From positions 62,001 through 126,000 of the forward strand of contig NZ_CP043617.1 of assembly GCF_009258225.1 (NCBI RefSeq): a stretch of DNA of 64,000 nucleotides, written 5' to 3'. How positions within the stretch are numbered: position 1 is the first letter of the stretch; the number at the start of each line of letters is the position of its first letter. This DNA is from Sulfurimonas lithotrophica (GTDB lineage Bacteria; Campylobacterota; Campylobacteria; Campylobacterales; Sulfurimonadaceae). The notes under the pieces were generated by a model. It ran no database searches. It was given only the letters and a program-made list of their open reading frames with translations, and had not been told where the DNA came from. Below are positions 17,921 to 27,292 of the stretch, piece after piece. Made by a program: the position numbers and the translations under genes.

Positions 17921-17989
17921 ATGAATGTTTTTATTAAAATTTTTCTTATTGTTTACTGCCACAAGAGTCTCTATTTTCAAGAGACATAA
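17921..17989 (+). CDS. Very short ORF downstream of soxZ (22 residues), doubtful
   Basis: ATG at 17921 follows a strong AAGGAAAA ribosome site and encodes a hydrophobic 22-residue peptide with a single cysteine and histidine. Its 3' end contains a 6-base hairpin (17967-17972 with 17980-17985). It may be a small membrane peptide, a degraded gene start or a chance frame. The rest of the gap up to 18150 shows no other feature. Confidence 0.25.
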   Translation: MNVFIKIFLIVYCHKSLYFQET

Positions 17990-18150
17990 ATCACAATAAA
18001 CTTTTATTTAACATATCTATATTTCGATAAATTGTAGTAAATATATGAAGCTATATTTATCAGTAGATAGTGTTTTTAAGATATTTAAGTTTATTAATAC
18101 TAAGTTATATTTGAATAAATATAACTTTAAATAAGGTTAGAGGAAGCTAG

Positions 18151-18585
18151 ATGACAGAGGGAAACATACTAGAGCTGTTTATATCTGTAAAGGGTCAAGA
18201 CAATAGAAAAAGTAAAAGACTCATTACTTTAGACGAAAAAGGTGTATATGAAGACAAGTTCTATGGAAAAAACGTCCAAAGATCAGTTTTAATTACATCT
18301 GTTTCAAGTTATGAACTTGCTCTAAAAAATGGGATAAATGCTCCATATAGCTCATTAGGCGAAAATATTTTAATAGATATAAATCCATATCATTTAACTC
18401 CGGGCGATAAAATTGAAATTGGAGAAGTTATACTGGAAATAACTCATAACTGTACAATATGCAACAGCCTTTCAAAAGTTGATAGTGCTTTACCTAAACT
18501 GCTTGAAAACGATAGAGGCATTTTTGCCAAAACTATAAAAAGCGGTAATATAAAAATAGGCGATAAGGTTAAATTTTTAAAATAG
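18151..18585 (+). CDS. MOSC-domain protein
   Basis: A 144-residue stand-alone MOSC domain (the fold shared with the C terminus of molybdenum cofactor sulfurases). The conserved cysteine region HNCTICNSLSKVDSALP lies around residues 103-119 and is followed by the GIFAKTIKSGNIKIGDKV ending typical of the family. MOSC proteins bind molybdopterin or carry sulfur for Mo enzymes. Its position just after sox molybdoenzyme genes suggests a role in maturing SoxC or another Mo enzyme, which is inference. Confidence 0.8.
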   Translation: MTEGNILELFISVKGQDNRKSKRLITLDEKGVYEDKFYGKNVQRSVLITSVSSYELALKNGINAPYSSLGENILIDINPYHLTPGDKIEIGEVILEITHNCTICNSLSKVDSALPKLLENDRGIFAKTIKSGNIKIGDKVKFLK

Positions 18586-18636
18586 TTTTATAAAAAAAAA
18601 TTATTTTAATTTAAATTTTGATATTAAAATAAATTA

Positions 18637-18655
18637 TTGTAATATAATATTACAA
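18637..18655 (+). promoter_or_regulatory. Palindromic operator candidate over a -10 box
   Basis: A perfect 9-base inverted repeat with one central base (TTGTAATAT, A, ATATTACAA) that contains the TATAAT at 18643-18648, 24 bases ahead of the ATG at 18672. Its size and symmetry suit a dimeric repressor such as a Fur/PerR or Rrf2-type regulator; the regulator is unknown. Confidence 0.5.
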
Positions 18656-18671
18656 AAATAAAAGGAAACAT

Positions 18672-19610
18672 ATGAAGTTGAATAAAATACTTTCGGTAGT
18701 TGCTATCTTTTTTGCAATTACGTCTTCTGCATTTGCTAGTGCTCCTCAGAGCGTACAAGTTTTTTCATCTAAAAACTCAGACGGTAAGATTACACCAAAA
18801 ACAATAGGTGCCGCATTTGAAGCGAATGGTCTTAAAATGGGTGGAAACAATAATATGAACACACCGTTTGAGTTGAGATTTAAAAAAACTTACTATAAAA
18901 CTTATCATTTAGCGATGTTTCGTAATAACGAACTAAGTATAAAGCTTGTAAGAAAATATCCTCATTTTGGTAGATTAGTTCCTTTAACTATGTCTATTTG
19001 GTCTGAAGGTGATACAATGAACGTATCTACTTTAACATTGGAAGGGATTGCCAGAACAGCAAAATTACCTGCAACCGATCCTGACTTAATAGCATATTCA
19101 AAGATGATTGAAAAAGCTTTAAAAGCTGCTATGCCAAATGGAAAGTTTAAAAAATTAAATCATAAAGTACTAGATCCAAAAGCTACATACGAGATTAACT
19201 TCACGTCAGAATTGGATGAAGATGCAGACGGTGATGAGTGGCGTGATAATTTTGAGATGGAGTTTGAAGGTGAGATGGAACCTATCGGATTTTTATTTCC
19301 AAACTATACAAATATGAATGAAGAGTTATTTGAAGAAGCAGGTATAGATGATTTTGATTTTTATATCACTTATTCAATTTGTAAATTTGACGTAATATTC
19401 CCTGTATCTAAGGAAACGCCTGAAGCCGGTGCGTATGCTCCGTGTTCTATGTATGCATACAAGAAAAAAGGTGAAAATATGGTTCATATAGGTTATTTAG
19501 GTGTTGATAACTGGATTAAAACTTTAGATATTAAAGATGAGCACGCTAAAAAGCAACTTTATGATGCTCAAGGTATGATTAACAATATCTTATCTGAATT
19601 AACTGAATAG
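18672..19610 (+). CDS. Exported DUF302-like protein
   Basis: A 312-residue protein with a signal peptide (cleavage after about residue 22, SAFAS). Residues 30-145 have the look of a DUF302 domain: an AAFEANGLKMGG helix, a FRNNELSIKLVRKYPHFG segment, then a strand and the ARTAKLPATDPDLIAYSKMIEKAL helix. The C-terminal half is acidic and unknown, with cysteines in SICKFDV and YAPCSMYA. The gene stands alone behind a promoter with a palindrome and ends at a shared bidirectional terminator. Function unknown; proximity to sox genes is suggestive only. Confidence 0.6.
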   Translation: MKLNKILSVVAIFFAITSSAFASAPQSVQVFSSKNSDGKITPKTIGAAFEANGLKMGGNNNMNTPFELRFKKTYYKTYHLAMFRNNELSIKLVRKYPHFGRLVPLTMSIWSEGDTMNVSTLTLEGIARTAKLPATDPDLIAYSKMIEKALKAAMPNGKFKKLNHKVLDPKATYEINFTSELDEDADGDEWRDNFEMEFEGEMEPIGFLFPNYTNMNEELFEEAGIDDFDFYITYSICKFDVIFPVSKETPEAGAYAPCSMYAYKKKGENMVHIGYLGVDNWIKTLDIKDEHAKKQLYDAQGMINNILSELTE

Positions 19611-19625
19611 TAAATGGATATATAA

Positions 19626-19657
19626 AAAAGAGGTAAACGAAAATGTTTACTTCTTTT
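19626..19657. terminator. Bidirectional terminator
   Basis: A 13-base stem (19626-19638 with 19645-19657, one G-T pair, 6-base loop) lies between convergent genes. The plus-strand side ends in TTTT and the minus-strand side in a T-rich run, so it can stop transcription from both directions. It extends into the last codons of the minus-strand gene. Confidence 0.75.
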
Positions 19658-20702
19658 CCATAGCATTTTTAGCACTTTTTAGTGCATTTCCCAAAGCTTC
19701 TTTAGCTATACCCCAAGCCTGTATCCCCATTTGTTTAGCCTCTTTTGCTTTATTGCTTTTAAGAGCTGTATCTGCTTTTTCAACGGCTGTTTTTGTAAAG
19801 TTGGATACTTTTTCTCTAATTACGCCTGCCGTTTCTTTAGATATAACTACTAACTCTTCTAAATCGAGATGCATCTTTTGATTTAACTCGACAAGTATTT
19901 GTCTTATTTCAGGAGATGATTCGTTAGCTTGAGTTTGAATTACTTGCATAAAAAGAGTATCTGTTTGATTTAAATCCTCCATTATGTTATCGTAGTCCTC
20001 TATAAGTATATGTTTTGCTTCTAAAGGCATATATGCTACGCGACGTTTAAATCTCTCAATGGAGTGTAAAAGACCGCTTCTCATACCTTTTAGAGTCGGG
20101 CTTAAAATATTTAGGGCATTATTCGGACTAGCCTCAGCTATATCTATGACTGAGCTAAGGATTGTAGCTAAAATTTTTCTGGTACGGATAGTGCTGAGTG
20201 AGCCTTCTTTTATAGCTTGATAAGTTATTTCTTTTATAACTTCTTGTATATTTTCACTTGCTTCAGAATCTTTTGAACGCTCTATAGATGTAATTACAGC
20301 TGACTCGACCGTTTGACTTAATATATCAAAAATATCTATTGATTGTAGTTTTACTTGGTGTAGTTTTGACAAGGTATCTGCATCTGTTGGATCGATTTTA
20401 GATTCAATTGCTTCAAACACTGCATATTTAATATTTTGCAAATCTTGTCTTTTTTTATGAAGTTTAGATTCTATAGCCTCTTTTTGAGAAATCAATTCCT
20501 CTAGTTCATCATGAACTTTTTCACATTCTAAATCTAAGACCGTATTAGATAGAGCTTTCATCTCATGCAGGTTTAAAGCAGTTAAATCTACATGTAGAGT
20601 ATTTTGAGTTTCATCAATAGCATGGGTAACTCTTTTATCAATTGAGCGGTACCTGTGGTTGTACAACTTTTTTATATCGGTTATAATCTTGTCTAAATCC
20701 AT
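19647..20702 (-). CDS. Helical coiled-coil protein of unknown function
   Basis: A 351-residue protein made almost entirely of amphipathic helices, without signal peptide or transmembrane segment. A coiled coil is likely around residues 75-110 (ELEELISQKEAIESKLHKK). The C-terminal 50 residues are lysine- and alanine-rich and resemble DNA- or membrane-binding helices. I do not recognise a family. It is the last gene of the minus-strand leuC-mobA-moaC-DUF493 string, 16 bases after DUF493. Confidence 0.6.
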   Translation of the reverse strand: MDLDKIITDIKKLYNHRYRSIDKRVTHAIDETQNTLHVDLTALNLHEMKALSNTVLDLECEKVHDELEELISQKEAIESKLHKKRQDLQNIKYAVFEAIESKIDPTDADTLSKLHQVKLQSIDIFDILSQTVESAVITSIERSKDSEASENIQEVIKEITYQAIKEGSLSTIRTRKILATILSSVIDIAEASPNNALNILSPTLKGMRSGLLHSIERFKRRVAYMPLEAKHILIEDYDNIMEDLNQTDTLFMQVIQTQANESSPEIRQILVELNQKMHLDLEELVVISKETAGVIREKVSNFTKTAVEKADTALKSNKAKEAKQMGIQAWGIAKEALGNALKSAKNAMEKK

Positions 20703-20718
20703 CTTCTCATCCTTAATT

Positions 20719-20985
20719 TTAAAGTACCATTTTTATATGTTGATGTGCTTTTAGAGCTTCATATATAAAGTTTCTGTCATCCTCATTATGAACTAAAAGT
20801 TCTAAATTCATACTTACGTATTTACCTGTTTTGCTCTCATTGGAGTGTTCAAGTTTATGTTCACGTTCAAGTATTACGTCATGTATAGCTTTTTGAATCT
20901 GCTCTTTTGAGAGAGATATAAGTTTATATTTCCAGTTTACAGGATAATCAAGTTCGAGTTTTTCTTTACTATCGTTTATAATCAC
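20719..20985 (-). CDS. DUF493/YbeD-family (HP0495-like) protein
   Basis: I start this gene at GTG 20985, not at the ATG 36 bases upstream, because a perfect GGGAGGA ribosome site sits eight bases before the GTG and the resulting 88-residue product matches the usual length of the HP0495/YbeD family. The small ferredoxin-like fold is visible ([13 protein letters not shown] strand, [21 protein letters not shown] loop, [11 protein letters not shown] strand). Function is unknown; structures suggest an ACT-like regulatory fold. It overlaps moaC by 17 bases. Confidence 0.8.
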   Translation of the reverse strand: MIINDSKEKLELDYPVNWKYKLISLSKEQIQKAIHDVILEREHKLEHSNESKTGKYVSMNLELLVHNEDDRNFIYEALKAHQHIKMVL

Positions 20986-21439
20986 CGCTTTTTCCTCCCG
21001 ACTTTTCTTCAAGTTGAACATTACGTATAACCATCCCCTTATCTATCGCTTTTACCATATCGTATATTGTTAAAAGACCGATGCTAGTTCCTGTTAGTGC
21101 TTCCATCTCTACACCTGTCTGACCTGTGAGTTTTGCGGTAACCGTGAGTTTAAAGCCGGGTAGTTCAGGTAGTTCTTCTACATCACAATTGATACCGCTC
21201 AGGTTTAAAGGATGGCACATAGGTATTAAGTCACTTGTTTTTTTTGTCCCCATGATTGCCGCAATTACAGCAGTTTGTAAAACGGGTCCTTTTTTGGTTT
21301 TTTCACTTACAATAGCATCGTATGCATCTTGACTCATCTCTATTATTCCGCTAGCTACTGCAACTCTGGTAGTTTGATTTTTGTCTGATACGTCAACCAT
21401 TTTTGGTCTTTGGTTTTCATCTAGGTGGGTAAGATTCAT
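20969..21439 (-). CDS. moaC: Cyclic pyranopterin monophosphate synthase MoaC
   Basis: A 156-residue MoaC. Conserved blocks are [18 protein letters not shown] at the N terminus, the [13 protein letters not shown] histidine motif near residue 75, and the [28 protein letters not shown] region near the C terminus with catalytic lysine and aspartate. It converts the MoaA product into cyclic pyranopterin monophosphate, the precursor of molybdenum cofactor. The gene sits between mobA and a DUF493 gene; SoxC, encoded about 5 kb away, is a plausible consumer. Confidence 0.96.
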   Translation of the reverse strand: MNLTHLDENQRPKMVDVSDKNQTTRVAVASGIIEMSQDAYDAIVSEKTKKGPVLQTAVIAAIMGTKKTSDLIPMCHPLNLSGINCDVEELPELPGFKLTVTAKLTGQTGVEMEALTGTSIGLLTIYDMVKAIDKGMVIRNVQLEEKSGGKSGDYKR

Positions 21440-21483
21440 TTTATCCCTTATTTTAATTCATTATTTTATTATTATATCTATAA

Positions 21484-22077
21484 TTAAATAACGGTATTAT
21501 GAATTAATTTGAGGGCTTGCTCGTACTCTTTAGGATTATTAAGATTTAAAAAAGTTTTATCATTTTTAAAATATACAAAGTTTGTTTTGGAATTTTTTAG
21601 TAAAAAGCCCAGTTTATGATTATCCTCTTTAAGCATCTGTATAAATTCTGGATGCATACTTTTATGGTAGATGCCGCACATTGGTTGCATCCCTTTATCT
21701 GTTTTTGCTATCGTTGCATCTGCATCTGCATCTGCAGTGTCTGCATCTAGTAGTTTATTAATCACATCCGCATCTACAAAAGGCGTATCGACACTTATAG
21801 CAAAAAATCTTTCACATTGTAATTTTTCGTAAACAGCAATAAAGCCTGCCGTGGGAGCAAAAACATTATCTGTTTTTACATCCTCTATAAAATCAGCACT
21901 AAAGTTGAACTTGTCTTTTGTTTTACAAGAGATATATACGTTTTTAAAAAGTTTTGAGAGTTTGTTTAATTGAAACTCGGTGAGTGTATTGAAGTCGCCA
22001 AAAGGAAGAAGAGCTTTGTCCTCTCCCATACGGCTTGATTTGCCACCTGCAAAGATGACACATGGTATGTCAAACAT
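21484..22077 (-). CDS. mobA: Molybdenum cofactor guanylyltransferase MobA
   Basis: A 197-residue nucleotidyltransferase with the N-terminal [19 protein letters not shown] signature (GTP binding) and the [11 protein letters not shown] metal-binding motif around residue 98. MobA attaches GMP to Mo-molybdopterin for DMSO-reductase-family enzymes such as nitrate reductase or formate dehydrogenase; SoxC-type enzymes do not need this step. An in-frame run of aspartate-alanine codons (about 21715-21750) forms a short hexanucleotide repeat. Its ATG overlaps the leuC stop by one base. Confidence 0.93.
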   Translation of the reverse strand: MFDIPCVIFAGGKSSRMGEDKALLPFGDFNTLTEFQLNKLSKLFKNVYISCKTKDKFNFSADFIEDVKTDNVFAPTAGFIAVYEKLQCERFFAISVDTPFVDADVINKLLDADTADADADATIAKTDKGMQPMCGIYHKSMHPEFIQMLKEDNHKLGFLLKNSKTNFVYFKNDKTFLNLNNPKEYEQALKLIHNTVI

Positions 22078-23336
22078 TATCTAGGGTCTGTAATATAACC
22101 CGTTATAGCCGATGCTGCGGCTACTGCAGAATTTGCTAAGTAAACTTTTGAACTGCGTGAACCCATACGTCCTACAAAGTTACGGTTAGTCGTTGCAATA
22201 GCTACTTCATTGTCACCTAAAATCCCCATATATCCGCCAAGACAAGCACCACATGTAGGATTTGAAACTACACCGCCTGCATCTACGATAATATCGATAT
22301 ATCCACGTTTTGTAGCTTCGCGTAAAATCTTTTGAGTCCCCGGTGTAACGATAAGTCTAACGTCTTCATGAACTTTTTTACCCTCTAGTATCTCAGATGC
22401 CACTTTTAAATCTTCTAAACGGCCGTTTGTACAAGAACCGATAAATGCCTGATCGACTTTGATTTTGTCCTCTACCGCTTTATTAACAGGATGACCGTTT
22501 GATGGCAAGAACGGATATGCTATAACAGGATCAAGGTTAGCTACGTCTATCTCTAAAATTTGAACATAGTTGGCATCATCATCAGAGTAGTGGATTTTAG
22601 GCTCACGAGCTAAATCTTTATCTGCTAAAAATGCTTTAGTTGTATCATCATAAGCAACTATACCGTTTTTTGCACCCGCTTCGATAGCCATGTTACACAT
22701 AGCAAATCTGTCATCCATGCTTAAGTGCTCAATCGTACTACCTACAAACTCTAAAGTTCTATAAAGTGCACCATCAACACCGATCATACGGATAACTTCC
22801 AAAATTATATCTTTCCCCGTAGTATATTTGCCAGGTTTACCGCTTAATACTACTTTGATTGATTCAGGAACTTTGAACCAGTTTCCGCCTGTTATCATAG
22901 CAAAAGCCAAATCGGTTGAACCCATGCCCGTAGAGAATGCTCCAAGTGCACCGTGAGTACAAGTGTGTGAATCTGCACCGATAATAACGTCACCCGGAAC
23001 TACAAGACCTTTTTCAGGTAAAAGAGCGTGTTCGATTCCCATGTCTTTTTCATCAAAAAAGTTTTTTAGTTTATGCTTTTTAGCAAAGTCACGGCTGATT
23101 CTTGCTTGGTTTGCAGAAGCTATATCTTTTGCAGGGATAAAGTGGTCAAGTACGATTGAAAAACCATCAGGGTTTGCAAGTTTTGTTGCACCGTTATCCT
23201 CAAATGCTTTAATAGATATAGGTGTTGTAATATCGTTTCCGATAACCATGTCGATCGGTGAACGTACTATTTCACCTGCAAAAACAGCTTTGCCTACATG
23301 CTCGGAAAATATTTTTTCAGTTATAGTTTGACCCAT
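22077..23336 (-). CDS. leuC: 3-isopropylmalate dehydratase large subunit
   Basis: An aconitase-family enzyme of leucine biosynthesis. The start is taken at ATG 23336 ([10 protein letters not shown]), which has AAGGAA six bases upstream; an in-frame ATG 48 bases earlier has no ribosome site. This gives 419 residues, the size of the shorter archaeal/Campylobacterota type. Landmarks are [20 protein letters not shown] and the iron-sulfur cysteines in [10 protein letters not shown]. The small subunit leuD is not in the window. The leader contains a hairpin-rich element that may affect expression. Confidence 0.94.
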   Translation of the reverse strand: MGQTITEKIFSEHVGKAVFAGEIVRSPIDMVIGNDITTPISIKAFEDNGATKLANPDGFSIVLDHFIPAKDIASANQARISRDFAKKHKLKNFFDEKDMGIEHALLPEKGLVVPGDVIIGADSHTCTHGALGAFSTGMGSTDLAFAMITGGNWFKVPESIKVVLSGKPGKYTTGKDIILEVIRMIGVDGALYRTLEFVGSTIEHLSMDDRFAMCNMAIEAGAKNGIVAYDDTTKAFLADKDLAREPKIHYSDDDANYVQILEIDVANLDPVIAYPFLPSNGHPVNKAVEDKIKVDQAFIGSCTNGRLEDLKVASEILEGKKVHEDVRLIVTPGTQKILREATKRGYIDIIVDAGGVVSNPTCGACLGGYMGILGDNEVAIATTNRNFVGRMGSRSSKVYLANSAVAAASAITGYITDPR

Positions 23337-23350
23337 AGTCATTTCCTTAA

Positions 23351-23473
23351 TTTTACTTCGTAAAATGAAGGGAACCTCCTCCATTTTTTAGCACGGGAAA
23401 GGAAATAATTCCTTTTCCTACGTTAACACTAGGTTCTCTTCGGCAGAGAGCCCAACGCACAAGTGCGTTTTTT
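23351..23473. repeat. Hairpin-rich element in the leuC leader (possible dispersed repeat or structured RNA)
   Basis: Four consecutive hairpins lie between leuC and the next gene: 23351-23356 with 23360-23365; 23396-23404 with 23409-23418; 23432-23439 with 23445-23452; 23454-23460 with 23463-23469 followed by TTTT. The third pairs better as plus-strand RNA (U-G) than as minus-strand RNA (C-A mismatch), and the last looks like a plus-strand intrinsic terminator. On the minus strand a frame stays open from before 23460 to a stop at 23353-23355, with a GTG at 23460 but no ribosome site. The compact, structured, partly coding-like sequence is typical of a dispersed repeat. Confidence 0.5.
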
Positions 23474-23498
23474 AAAGTTTTATAAAAAGTTTGTGGAA

Positions 23499-23996
23499 TT
23501 ATACCATTTCATACTTAAGAGCTTTTTTTGTAAACTCACTTGAACAAAAAAAGATAGCTACAAAAATAGGGTTTATTGATACAAAATCATCTTCAAGTTT
23601 GTCGAAAATTTTAAAATTAAATCCGTCTCCGTCATTTGCAGAAACGGTAAATTCCAGAGGTGCAAGTGTTTTTACCATATTTAATATCTTTTTGCTTTTT
23701 TTAGAGTTATCTTCTTCTAAAATATTGAAGTTATAACCCTCATTGCTTTTATGGGAACGTATTATTTCTTCTAAAACGTCAAACTTATCTTTGAAAACAA
23801 CTTTGTTCCATTCAATTTTTGCCTCTTTTGAGATAACTTTTTTTTCTGCAAGTATTAGTGCATTTGGTCTATTTTGCTTAATAGCTTCGATTAAATTAAG
23901 TAAAAAATTTACACCGCCTACATTTTGAGAGGCTTTTTTCATAAAAAGATGAATAAAAGCTTTCGTATCTTCGTCATGTTTGTTAAAATTACACAT
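23499..23996 (-). CDS. Hypothetical protein (165 residues)
   Basis: The start is set at ATG 23996 because AGGAAA lies five bases upstream; the frame is open further upstream without such a site. The protein is soluble, begins with MCNFNKHDEDTKAF, is mixed alpha/beta and lacks recognisable motifs, signal peptide or metal-binding pattern. It is transcribed towards leuC and divergently from nifS. I cannot assign a function. Confidence 0.55.
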   Translation of the reverse strand: MCNFNKHDEDTKAFIHLFMKKASQNVGGVNFLLNLIEAIKQNRPNALILAEKKVISKEAKIEWNKVVFKDKFDVLEEIIRSHKSNEGYNFNILEEDNSKKSKKILNMVKTLAPLEFTVSANDGDGFNFKIFDKLEDDFVSINPIFVAIFFCSSEFTKKALKYEMV

Positions 23997-24195
23997 TATG
24001 TTTCCTAAGTTTGTAAAAATATTATAAATATCGTATTTATAAGGCATTTTACAAGTATTAGGCATAAAGCTTTATAAAAGTAAGTTTAAACGATTTGGCA
24101 AATCAGTTTGGTTTAAGCATATCATAATGACAAAAGCATTATCATATCAAAATCAAAAAAGGACAAAAATAGTCTGAATTAAAAAAATAAGGTAA

Positions 24196-25413
<1,218 letters not shown>

Positions 25414-25440
25414 AATAAATAAAGAATTAAAGGAAAAAAA

Positions 25441-26415
25441 ATGGCAAAAGCAGATTTATTCGGTGACTCACTTTGGGATGCATATTCTAACAAAGTAACG
25501 ACACTGATGAATAATCCCCAGCATCAGGGTGAAATTTTTCAAGAAGATGTAGATAAACGTGGCAACAAACTTATTGTTGCAGATTTCGGTGCGGAGAGTT
25601 GTGGAGATGCAGTAAGACTTTACTGGGAAGTTGATCCAAAAACAGATACGATTATAGATTCTAAATTTAAATCTTTCGGCTGTGGTACGGCTATCGCTTC
25701 AAGTGACGTTATGACTCAGCTTTGTATAGGCAAAACTGTTCAAGAAGCCGTTAAAATTACAAATATCGACGTTGAGATGGCTCTACGTGACGATCCGGAT
25801 ACTCCGGCAGTTCCGCCTCAAAAGATGCACTGTTCGGTAATGGCATATGATGTTATTAAAAAAGCTGCAGGTATGTACCTAGGTGTAGATAGCGAGAGTT
25901 TTGAAGAGGAAATCATTGTTTGTGAATGTGCAAGGGTTTCACTTAAAACGGTTCAAGAAGTTATCCGTTTAAATGACTTAACTACGGTTGAGCAGATAAC
26001 CGACTATACAAAAGCGGGCGGTTTTTGTAAAAGCTGTATTAAACCAGGTGGACATGAAGCAAGAGAGTACTATCTTGTAGATATTTTAGCAGACGTAAGG
26101 CGTGAAATGGATGAAGAAAAAATGAAAGCAGCTGCCGATGCAGGTGCTAAGGGTGATTTTGAAACAATGACTTTGGTGCAACAGATTAAAGCCATAGATG
26201 CAGTTATAGATGAATCTGTTCGTCAGTACCTTGTAATGGACGGCGGAAATATGGAAGTAATCGATATCAAAACAAATGATGAAAATATCGATGTATATAT
26301 TCGTTATCTTGGTGCTTGTAACGGTTGTGCAAGTTCGACTACGGGTACATTGTATGCGATAGAATCAACTCTAAAAGAAAAACTAAGTAAAAAAGTAAGA
26401 GTACTTCCAATTTAA
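25441..26415 (+). CDS. nifU: Fe-S cluster assembly scaffold NifU
   Basis: A 324-residue three-domain NifU. The IscU-like N-terminal domain has scaffold cysteines Cys54, Cys81 and Cys131. The central Bfd-like [2Fe-2S] domain has Cys161, Cys163, Cys196 and Cys199. The C-terminal NifU domain has the cluster-binding CNGC at 293-296. It assembles Fe-S clusters from sulfur supplied by NifS and delivers them to apoproteins. All ligands are intact. A CitE-like gene starts two bases after its stop. Confidence 0.95.
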   Translation: MAKADLFGDSLWDAYSNKVTTLMNNPQHQGEIFQEDVDKRGNKLIVADFGAESCGDAVRLYWEVDPKTDTIIDSKFKSFGCGTAIASSDVMTQLCIGKTVQEAVKITNIDVEMALRDDPDTPAVPPQKMHCSVMAYDVIKKAAGMYLGVDSESFEEEIIVCECARVSLKTVQEVIRLNDLTTVEQITDYTKAGGFCKSCIKPGGHEAREYYLVDILADVRREMDEEKMKAAADAGAKGDFETMTLVQQIKAIDAVIDESVRQYLVMDGGNMEVIDIKTNDENIDVYIRYLGACNGCASSTTGTLYAIESTLKEKLSKKVRVLPI

Positions 26416-26417
26416 TC

Positions 26418-27287
26418 ATGATTGATTATATAGACCTTGGTGCAACACTGTTTGTACCAAGTACTCATAAAAATCTCCCCCAAATTTTAAAACGCGAAAA
26501 ATACCCAAATTTAAAAAGTATAGTTATAGATGCAGAAGATGGCATCAATGATGATGAGCTTGAAGATGCAAAGAATATTATAAATAATATACTAAAAAAC
26601 TACCAAAAAACAAATCTTTTAGTTTTTATCCGTCCAAGAGATACAAAAGACTTAAAAGAGTTTTTAACATACACAAATATAGATAAAATAGATGGTTTTA
26701 TCCTTCCAAAATTTTCATTAGATAATGCAGACGCTTATTTAGAACTTCTAAGTAAGAGTAAACACTCATTTATGCCTTCTATTGAAGGAAGTGAGTTATT
26801 TGATACGGATGCACTAAAAGAATTGAGAGAGAAGATATCAAACTATAAAGAGCGTGTAATACTTGTACGTTTTGGTTTGGAAGATATGTTAAGACAATTA
26901 AGTATGAAAAGATCTTGTGAGTACAGCATCTTTGATTATACCGTATGTGCATCCGTATTAGGAAATTTTTTAGCGGTTTTTAAAAGCTCGGGTTTTGCAG
27001 TAAGTGGCGGAGTTTATCCGTGTTTTGAAAATAAAAAGAGCTTTATAAAAGATGTAAAAAGAGATTTAAAAGAGGGGCTTTTTTCTAAAACAATAATCCA
27101 TCCCTCACAAATCAATTTAGTTCATGATATTTATAAAGTATCTGAGTTAGAACTACAAGATGCAAAAAAGATATTGGATGAACACAGAGCAGTTATAAAT
27201 TTGGATGGAAAAATGGGTGAAGTAAAAACCATGAGCCCTTATTCAAAAGAGATTATAAAAAGGGCTGAGGTTTTCGGGGTTAAATAA
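26418..27287 (+). CDS. HpcH/HpaI-family CitE-like lyase
   Basis: A 289-residue protein of the aldolase/citrate lyase beta-subunit family. The TIM-barrel landmarks are visible: TLFVPSTHKNL at the N terminus, the metal-site IDAEDGI near residue 38, the FIRPRD strand around residue 73, the IEGSELF segment and VRFGLEDM. Family members cleave citryl-CoA, malyl-CoA or related thioesters. No citrate lyase alpha or gamma subunits are nearby, so it is a stand-alone CitE-like enzyme of unknown substrate. It is adjacent to nifU and probably co-transcribed. Confidence 0.8.
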   Translation: MIDYIDLGATLFVPSTHKNLPQILKREKYPNLKSIVIDAEDGINDDELEDAKNIINNILKNYQKTNLLVFIRPRDTKDLKEFLTYTNIDKIDGFILPKFSLDNADAYLELLSKSKHSFMPSIEGSELFDTDALKELREKISNYKERVILVRFGLEDMLRQLSMKRSCEYSIFDYTVCASVLGNFLAVFKSSGFAVSGGVYPCFENKKSFIKDVKRDLKEGLFSKTIIHPSQINLVHDIYKVSELELQDAKKILDEHRAVINLDGKMGEVKTMSPYSKEIIKRAEVFGVK

Positions 27288-27292
27288 TTAAA

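Noticed and set aside
21714-21750. Run of GCATCT-type hexanucleotide repeats in mobA
   Set aside because: The unit is six bases, so slippage would keep the reading frame; it simply encodes alternating aspartate and alanine. Not a phase-variable switch.
23337-23498. T-box or known riboswitch in the leuC leader
   Set aside because: No T-box signature, and the stems do not match TPP, SAM, FMN, glycine or cobalamin riboswitch consensus as far as I can judge. Recorded instead as an unassigned hairpin element.
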